The notes under the pieces: model-generated
Told to the model about the DNA's origin: nothing
The model's database searches: none
The model's input: the letters and a program-made list of their open reading frames with translations, nothing else
Assembly: GCA_016296785.1 (NCBI GenBank)
Contig: JAEDHX010000066.1
Coordinates: forward strand, 1 to 11,960
Reading direction: 5' to 3'
Source: Coprococcus sp.
Lineage (GTDB): Bacteria > Bacillota > Clostridia > Lachnospirales > Lachnospiraceae
Length of the DNA: 11,960 bases
Part shown: positions 7,069 through 11,960 of the stretch, piece by piece
How the letters are laid out: every line of letters starts with the position of its first letter
How positions within the stretch are numbered: the first letter of the stretch is position 1
Translations under genes and position numbers: made by a program

Positions 7069-8382
7069 ATGTACAGAGACATTGCGAAGCTTGTATTATA
7101 TAGAGATTTAGGCGAGGACAGCATCCTTATGAAGCTTTCGGAGGTATTCGAGGAATTTGATGGTGGTCACTATGAGAAGCCTGTTCTTGTTTCAAGGATA
7201 TATGATCAGATAAAGAGAATACTTGATATTTCTACAAGCTATGGCTTTGATAAGAATTTGTGGCATAACTATCTCGCATTTATTCTAATTACAAATGAGA
7301 ACTCATTTAGTATGACTTGTGAGAAGGTAGGGGCAAATGATGGTACTGTAAACAGCTTTGCAAAGGCTGACTTTAAAATCTTTAAGAAACTGTTTGATTT
7401 TGACTTTAGAACAATCGAGGAGGCACTTGATATTGACTGCTTTTCTACGATTACTAATTATAAGGCTATCGGCAAGAAAGAGCAGATGTACAACAAGAAT
7501 GTAAGTCTCAAGGTCCAGAAGATAAGTGAGCAAATAGAACAGGCTGCTGATGAAAATGAGATATTTGACATTGTAACAGGCTTCTATAAGGCGTATGGTG
7601 TTGGCATGTTTGGACTTAATAAGGCATTTCGTATTACAAGAGAGAATGGATGCCTTGAGTTTGTTCCGATTAATAATACAGAAGACGTTAGACTTGACGA
7701 TTTAATTGGCTACGAGATACAGAAGAAGAAAATAGTTGATAATACAGAAGCTTTTGTCGAGGGAAGAAAAGCGAATAATGCGCTATTGTTTGGTGACAGT
7801 GGTACAGGCAAATCAACAACAATTAAAGCTATTATTAATGAATACTATGACAGAGGTCTTAGAATGATTGAGATATATAAGCATCAGTTCGAGGACCTTG
7901 CACAGGTTATCTCACTTGTTAAGAACAGAAATTACAGATTTGTAATATATATGGACGATTTGTCCTTTGAAGAGTTTGAGATTGAGTACAAATATCTTAA
8001 GGCAGTTATTGAAGGCGGTCTTGAAATCAGACCTGACAACGTGCTTATATACGCAACGTCAAATAGACGTCATATTATAAAAGAGACCTGGTCAGACAGA
8101 AATGATGTGGAGGTTGGTAATGGCATGCATAGGAGTGACACCATGCAGGAGAAGCTTTCACTTGTTAATCGTTTTGGCGTTACAATAAGCTACAGTAAAC
8201 CGTCACAAAAGGAATTTTTCCAGATAGTAAGAGGTCTCGCTGATAAGAATGGAATCAACATGGAGGATGATAAACTGTTTCTTGAGGCAAATAAATGGGA
8301 GATGTCACATGGCGGTATCTCAGGAAGAACAGCACAACAGTTTATCAATTATCTTGCAGGAAAGAGCGATATAGAGGAATAA
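7069..8382 (+). CDS. AAA+ ATPase, DUF815 family
   Basis: 437 residues. Residues 1-200 are mostly helical with no motif I know. The C-terminal half is an AAA+ module: Walker A GDSGTGKS at 242-249, Walker B FVIYMDD at 291-297, sensor-1-like ATSNRR at 329-334, a candidate arginine finger in LVNRFG (Arg368), and sensor-2-like GGISGRTAQQF (Arg420). This matches the DUF815 ATPases, whose substrate is not established to my knowledge. An upstream in-frame ATG at 7042 lies within the transporter gene and lacks a ribosome site. AAGGA at 7059-7063 supports ATG at 7069. Gaps of one base before and two bases after argue for co-translation with the transporter and the radical SAM protein. The protein is soluble and has no signal peptide. 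Confidence 0.87.
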   Translation: MYRDIAKLVLYRDLGEDSILMKLSEVFEEFDGGHYEKPVLVSRIYDQIKRILDISTSYGFDKNLWHNYLAFILITNENSFSMTCEKVGANDGTVNSFAKADFKIFKKLFDFDFRTIEEALDIDCFSTITNYKAIGKKEQMYNKNVSLKVQKISEQIEQAADENEIFDIVTGFYKAYGVGMFGLNKAFRITRENGCLEFVPINNTEDVRLDDLIGYEIQKKKIVDNTEAFVEGRKANNALLFGDSGTGKSTTIKAIINEYYDRGLRMIEIYKHQFEDLAQVISLVKNRNYRFVIYMDDLSFEEFEIEYKYLKAVIEGGLEIRPDNVLIYATSNRRHIIKETWSDRNDVEVGNGMHRSDTMQEKLSLVNRFGVTISYSKPSQKEFFQIVRGLADKNGINMEDDKLFLEANKWEMSHGGISGRTAQQFINYLAGKSDIEE

Positions 8383-8384
8383 TA

Positions 8385-10355
8385 ATGAAGGTCGTATTAT
8401 GTGCGATAAATGCAAAGTATATTCATTCTAATCTTGGCGTGTACAGCTTGTATACATATACTAAGGAATATCTTGGAAGATATTCTATTGAAATTGGAGA
8501 AGACAACAATAACAGAATAGATGATTCTAAACAGAAATGCACAGATGGTTTAGATAATTTTAACCAGAAATGCACAGATGGTTTAGATGATTCTAACCAG
8601 AAATGCACAGATGGTTTAGATGATTTTAATAAGGATTATCCTGACAATATAGATATCAAAATCAGAGAATATACAATCAACAATGATACAAGTAGAATAA
8701 TGGAAAGCCTTTATATGGAGAATGCTGACATAATAGCATTCTCTTGCTATATATGGAATATTGATATTATATTAGCACTTTCAAAGGAGCTAAAGAAGGT
8801 ACAGCCGGGCCTTTCAATATGGCTTGGCGGACCTGAGGTATCATATGATTCCAAGAAGCTGCTTAGTTCGAATGACTTTATTGAACTTGTCATGCGTGGC
8901 GAGGGAGAGAAAACATTTGCCGAGCTTGTCCTAAGAGAAGCGTTAAGTAACAGATGCTTGAAGCACGACAGGGATAGCAACGCGGAAACCGGCGTGGCTG
9001 CTTGTAAATTCGACTATCCGAAAGGGGTAACTGTAAGGTGTGATAATGAGATAATCTCTACAACAAATCGTGCTCCACTTAGCATGGATGAGCTTCCTTT
9101 TATATATGACAGGCTTGAGGATTTTGAAAACAGAATTATATACTATGAGAGCGCAAGAGGCTGTCCGTTCAGGTGCAGCTATTGCTTATCATCAATTGAC
9201 AAAGGGCTTAGACTTAAGAGCATTGATAAGGTAAAGGCTGAGTTACAATACTTTTTGGATAATAAGGTTAAGCAGGTCAAATTTATTGATAGAACATTTA
9301 ATGCAGATAAGAAGCATTCAAGAGCTATCTGGGAATATATAAGCAGTCATGATAATGGCGTGACGAATTTTCATTTTGAAGTATCTGCTGATTTACTTAC
9401 TGATGAAGATTTTGAAATTATTGGAAGAATGAGGCGGGGACTTATTCAGCTTGAGATAGGAATGCAGACAACAAATGAAGCCACCATTGCTGAAATCAGA
9501 CGTACAATGAATATTGACAAGTTGAGATATTCTATGGATAAGCTGACATTTCTTGGTAATTCGCATTTGCATCTTGATCTTATTGCAGGCCTTCCTTTCG
9601 AAGATATCGATAGCTTTAAGAAATCCTTTGATGATGCATGGGATATGAAGCCTGATAATCTTCAGCTTGGATTTTTGAAGGTTCTAAAGGGCTCATATAT
9701 GGAGGAGCAAAGCACAGAGTATGGTCTTTTATATAGCGACCATCCGCCATATGAGATTCTTGAAAATAAGTGGCTTTCATATAATGACATAATCAGATTA
9801 AAGCATATTGAGCAGGTACTTGAGATATACGGCAATAGTAGACAATATGTATATTCACTTCAATATTTAATGAATTTTATAGAATCACCATTTGATTTCT
9901 TTGACAGATTAGGTGAGTATTATTCATATTGTGGATATGCAGAGATTAGCTTAAATAGGGTTGACAGGTATAATGTGCTATTATCCTTTGCGGAGAATGA
10001 ATTAGGCTTTGACAGCAAACAGATAGAAATATTACGACAGCTGCTTACAGTGGATATATACCATAGAGAGAATATTAAGAGCAGACCGAAATTTGCAAAT
10101 GATATATCATGCATCAATAAGCAGGTTATGGAATTCTTCATTAATGGGGGCAATGACAGCTACAGGATAACTGCCGAAGATTATGATTCTAAAGCATATG
10201 CCAGAAAAATGCATATTGAACCTGTGAGTGTTGACATATATAATATATCACGAGATATGGATTTCTCAGATATGTTATATCTATTATTTGACTATGATAA
10301 TAGAAATCCGATAGACTATAACTGTGATATAATTGTCTTAGAGAGCCTGGACTAA
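8385..10355 (+). CDS. B12-binding domain radical SAM protein with DUF4080-like C-terminus
   Basis: 656 residues. Residues 1-185 form a cobalamin-binding (Rossmann-like) domain opening with AINAKYIHSNLG (7-18) and containing WLGGPEVSYD. The radical SAM core starts with the cluster motif Cys260-x3-Cys264-x2-Cys267 in ARGCPFRCSYC, followed by QLEIGMQTTNE and LDLIAGLPFE. Residues 430-640 fit the DUF4080 tail. The family uses a 4Fe-4S cluster with SAM, plus B12, for radical methyl transfer or rearrangement; the substrate is unknown. Two oddities interrupt the B12 part. Residues 46-82 are a tandem repeat absent from normal relatives. Residues 186-208 are a polar stretch encoded by GC-rich DNA. GAGG at 8374-8377 is 7 bases before the ATG. 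The next gene is 134 bases away across repeats, so the tight gene set ends here. Confidence 0.87.
   Translation: MKVVLCAINAKYIHSNLGVYSLYTYTKEYLGRYSIEIGEDNNNRIDDSKQKCTDGLDNFNQKCTDGLDDSNQKCTDGLDDFNKDYPDNIDIKIREYTINNDTSRIMESLYMENADIIAFSCYIWNIDIILALSKELKKVQPGLSIWLGGPEVSYDSKKLLSSNDFIELVMRGEGEKTFAELVLREALSNRCLKHDRDSNAETGVAACKFDYPKGVTVRCDNEIISTTNRAPLSMDELPFIYDRLEDFENRIIYYESARGCPFRCSYCLSSIDKGLRLKSIDKVKAELQYFLDNKVKQVKFIDRTFNADKKHSRAIWEYISSHDNGVTNFHFEVSADLLTDEDFEIIGRMRRGLIQLEIGMQTTNEATIAEIRRTMNIDKLRYSMDKLTFLGNSHLHLDLIAGLPFEDIDSFKKSFDDAWDMKPDNLQLGFLKVLKGSYMEEQSTEYGLLYSDHPPYEILENKWLSYNDIIRLKHIEQVLEIYGNSRQYVYSLQYLMNFIESPFDFFDRLGEYYSYCGYAEISLNRVDRYNVLLSFAENELGFDSKQIEILRQLLTVDIYHRENIKSRPKFANDISCINKQVMEFFINGGNDSYRITAEDYDSKAYARKMHIEPVSVDIYNISRDMDFSDMLYLLFDYDNRNPIDYNCDIIVLESLD
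8520..8630 (+). repeat. In-frame 33-bp minisatellite inside the radical SAM gene
   Basis: Three full 33-base units (8520-8552, 8553-8585, 8586-8618) and a 12-base partial unit (8619-8630). Each full unit encodes an 11-residue peptide of the form DDSNQKCTDGL. The part CAGAAATGCACAGATGGTTT is identical in all three. The units alternate between a Ser form (1, 3) and a Phe form (2, partial 4), which suggests that a 66-base block was duplicated. Since 33 is a multiple of 3, gain or loss of units keeps the reading frame. Confidence 0.9.
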
Positions 10356-10380
10356 GAGCATATACGCTAGTATACAGAAT

Positions 10381-10492
10381 GTAGAGTGCAGGGCTCAGGG
10401 TTCAGGTATACAAATCGTATAGTTGCAGGACAAAGATATACAATATGTGGAGTGGCAGGAAAAGGATATATAAATCGTGGAGTAGCAGGATG
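10381..10492 (+). repeat. Degenerate tandem repeat (period about 30 bp) leading into nth
   Basis: Units begin at 10381 (36 bases), 10417 (30), 10447 (30) and 10477 (partial). Each opens with a variant of GTGGAGTGGCAGGA and ends with an AT-rich part such as GATATATAAATC. The final partial unit supplies GGAG (10479-10482) and merges with the ATG at 10490, so the repeat provides the ribosome site of the endonuclease gene. The first unit also contains the small palindrome TATACAAATCGTATA across its junction with the second. Confidence 0.7.
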
Positions 10493-11164
10493 GAGAAACA
10501 GAAAAGAATGAGCAAAAAAGAAAAAGAGCGAATAGACAGGATAGTTGAGATACTTAACGATACGTATACCACAGAGTATAAGTGTTACTTAAATCATGAC
10601 AATGCCTGGCAGCTGCTTATAGCGACCATGCTGTCTGCCCAGTGCACAGATGAGAGAGTGAATATAGTAACAAAGGATTTATTTGTGAAATACCCCAGCC
10701 TTGAGGCATTTGCAGCGGCAGATGTTAAGGAGCTTGAGAAGGATATTTACTCAACCGGCTTTTATAAAAACAAGGCAAAGAATATAATAGGCTGTGCGAA
10801 GAAGCTGATAACAATGTATGGTGGAGAGGTTCCAAATGACATAGACGCGCTGACTTCACTAGACGGAGTTGGAAGAAAGACAGCAAATGTCATTCGTGGT
10901 AATATATATCATGAACCAAGCATTGTGGTTGACACACATGTTAAGCGAATATCAAAGCTTCTTGGTCTTACTACGCAGGATGATCCTGTAAAAATAGAAC
11001 TTGAACTAATGGACAAGCTGCCAAGGCAGCAGTGGATTCTATACAACATCCAGATAATTACTCATGGCCGTAACGTATGTATTGCGCGAAGACCAAAATG
11101 CAATGAGTGTACGCTTGCACAGGTTTGTCCATCAGCTAAGATAGAAAAGGAGAATAAGAAATGA
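10490..11164 (+). CDS. nth: Endonuclease III (DNA glycosylase/AP lyase)
   Basis: 224 residues, close to the usual 210-220. It excises oxidised pyrimidines and cuts the resulting abasic site in base excision repair. The helix-hairpin-helix LDGVGRKTANVI (124-135) includes the catalytic Lys130, and VVDTHVKR contains the catalytic Asp148. The C-terminal 4Fe-4S site is intact: Cys197-x6-Cys204-x2-Cys207-x5-Cys213. Three in-frame ATGs are possible (10445, 10490, 10508). The one at 10445 lies in repeat DNA and adds an unlikely basic extension. GGAG at 10479-10482 is 7 bases before 10490, so I prefer that; 10508 would remove only six residues. The stop overlaps the next start as ATGA. Confidence 0.93.
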   Translation: MEKQKRMSKKEKERIDRIVEILNDTYTTEYKCYLNHDNAWQLLIATMLSAQCTDERVNIVTKDLFVKYPSLEAFAAADVKELEKDIYSTGFYKNKAKNIIGCAKKLITMYGGEVPNDIDALTSLDGVGRKTANVIRGNIYHEPSIVVDTHVKRISKLLGLTTQDDPVKIELELMDKLPRQQWILYNIQIITHGRNVCIARRPKCNECTLAQVCPSAKIEKENKK

Positions 11165-11265
11165 TTGATTTGAGTAGCAAAAAAGGAAAGAAATTTGTAT
11201 CAAGACTTATTGTTGGTTTGTTGGTATTTGCAATGATAATCACATTGATTGTAACAGCATTCTAA
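11161..11265 (+). CDS. Small single-span membrane protein, 34 residues, unknown function
   Basis: ATG at 11161-11163 overlaps the nth stop (TGA 11162-11164) by four bases, and AAGGAG at 11147-11152 stands 8 bases before it. The peptide has a short polar and basic head (MIDLSSKKGKKFVSR) and then about 19 hydrophobic residues to the C-terminus, which fits a single span with the head in the cytoplasm by the positive-inside rule. I do not recognise a family. The ribosome site, the ATGA coupling and the clean charge-then-hydrophobic pattern argue for a real gene. It could also serve mainly to couple translation of nth to the next gene. Confidence 0.65.
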   Translation: MIDLSSKKGKKFVSRLIVGLLVFAMIITLIVTAF

Positions 11266-11290
11266 GATTATTTGCAGGAGATTTTGGTTA

Positions 11291-11960
11291 ATGAAATTTA
11301 GCGAGACACAGATAAAAAGGTCTATATTAAAAAATATACCAAAAACTACACATAGTAACCTTATAAAGGCCGGAATAGGATGTGACTATGCCCGGCTTTT
11401 ATTAAATGACACTGACAGGCAAACACAGGAGATGGCAGTTGCCGAGGGCATATGCGTAGCTAAAGAGGATGCAGATATTGAATACGCACTCATCAAGCTG
11501 TACAATAATCTTCGTGTCGGCTGTTACATGCCATTTGCAATTACAAATTCAATTCTAATGCCATCTGATGATGAGAAGCACATGAAAAAGCTTCTGATAA
11601 AGCTCTGTAAGGTTGCAAAAGAGTACGGCATGGATGTAATCGCAGGCCATACGGAGATAAGCGAAGCCGTAAATAAGCCAATAATTACGATGACTGTTAT
11701 TGGTTCGAAGGCTTGTAGCATGAGGCCTTTTGACCATCTTCTTATAAAACCCGGCATGGATATTGTAATGACGGGACAAACAGGCGTGATGGGTACTGTA
11801 AAACTACTTAATGCAAACCATGAGGGACTGCGTACAAGATATTCTGAGACATACCTTGGTGGTGCACAAAGACTCGTTAGTCAAATGGCACTTACAAGGG
11901 AGTCCGATATCGCCATGGAATGTGGAGCCGTTTATTCACATGACATATCAACAGGTGGAG
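11291..11960 (+). CDS. AIR synthase-like protein (HypE/hydrogenase maturation factor-related), 3' end cut by window
   Basis: An open frame from ATG 11291 runs to the window edge with no stop, giving 223 residues. AGGAG at 11276-11280 is 10 bases before the ATG. The sequence resembles the PurM/HypE (AIR synthase-related) superfamily: an N-terminal half ending near AGHTEISEAVNKP (about 118-130), then KPGMDIVMTGQTGVMGT, the start of the C-terminal half. HypE proteins dehydrate a carbamoyl group to make hydrogenase cyanide ligands, but this subgroup is usually found without other hyp genes and its reaction is not known. The N-terminal segment normally reading GDDAA-like is GCDYARLL here, so ATP binding may differ. 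It follows the small membrane protein by 25 bases and is likely co-transcribed with nth. Confidence 0.75.
   Translation, partial: MKFSETQIKRSILKNIPKTTHSNLIKAGIGCDYARLLLNDTDRQTQEMAVAEGICVAKEDADIEYALIKLYNNLRVGCYMPFAITNSILMPSDDEKHMKKLLIKLCKVAKEYGMDVIAGHTEISEAVNKPIITMTVIGSKACSMRPFDHLLIKPGMDIVMTGQTGVMGTVKLLNANHEGLRTRYSETYLGGAQRLVSQMALTRESDIAMECGAVYSHDISTGG

Noticed and set aside
10445..10489. 15-residue N-terminal extension of endonuclease III from ATG 10445
   Set aside because: It is translated repeat DNA without its own ribosome site; the start at 10490 has a GGAG at good spacing and gives the normal family length.

Overview
This AT-rich window comes from a Gram-positive anaerobe, most likely a Lachnospiraceae-type member of the Bacillota. 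The grounds are the base composition, strong GGAGG-type ribosome sites, a paired short-type chromate transporter, a lipoteichoic-acid-synthase-like enzyme, a DUF815 AAA+ ATPase, and a cobalamin-binding radical SAM protein with a DUF4080-like tail. This placement is inferred from gene content; no rRNA or other species marker is present.

Layout. Positions 53-2765 (+) form a tight three-gene unit: a membrane-anchored alpha/beta hydrolase with an extra N-terminal membrane domain, then two half-size chromate (CHR) transporter subunits, the second starting at GTG inside the first. Positions 2766-2920 lie between convergent genes and hold a decayed fragment of an O6-alkylguanine-DNA alkyltransferase-like gene. 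Positions 2921-4960 (-) encode a polytopic sulfatase-fold phosphoglycerol transferase (LtaS type). The divergent gap 4961-5127 has a perfect 12-bp inverted repeat ahead of the ltaS-like gene and a 20-bp tandem repeat that carries a plausible promoter for the rightward genes.

From 5128 to 10355 (+) runs a closely packed set: DEDDh exonuclease, AI-2E/PerM-type membrane protein, DUF815 AAA+ ATPase, and B12-binding radical SAM protein, with gaps of 20, 1 and 2 bases. The radical SAM gene carries an in-frame 33-bp minisatellite inside its cobalamin-binding domain. A 134-bp gap filled with degenerate 30-bp repeats precedes endonuclease III (nth). Nth overlaps by ATGA with an overlooked 34-residue single-span membrane protein, which is followed by an AIR-synthase/HypE-like gene cut by the window edge.

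Function. The left part is transport and cell-envelope work. The right part mixes DNA/RNA metabolism (exonuclease, Nth) with a coupled but functionally unassigned ATPase and radical SAM pair. I saw no rRNA, tRNA, CRISPR array, insertion sequence or convincing intrinsic terminator. The most unusual signals are the expanding repeat inside a radical SAM enzyme, the repeat-derived translation start of nth, the tiny membrane protein, and the alkyltransferase relic.
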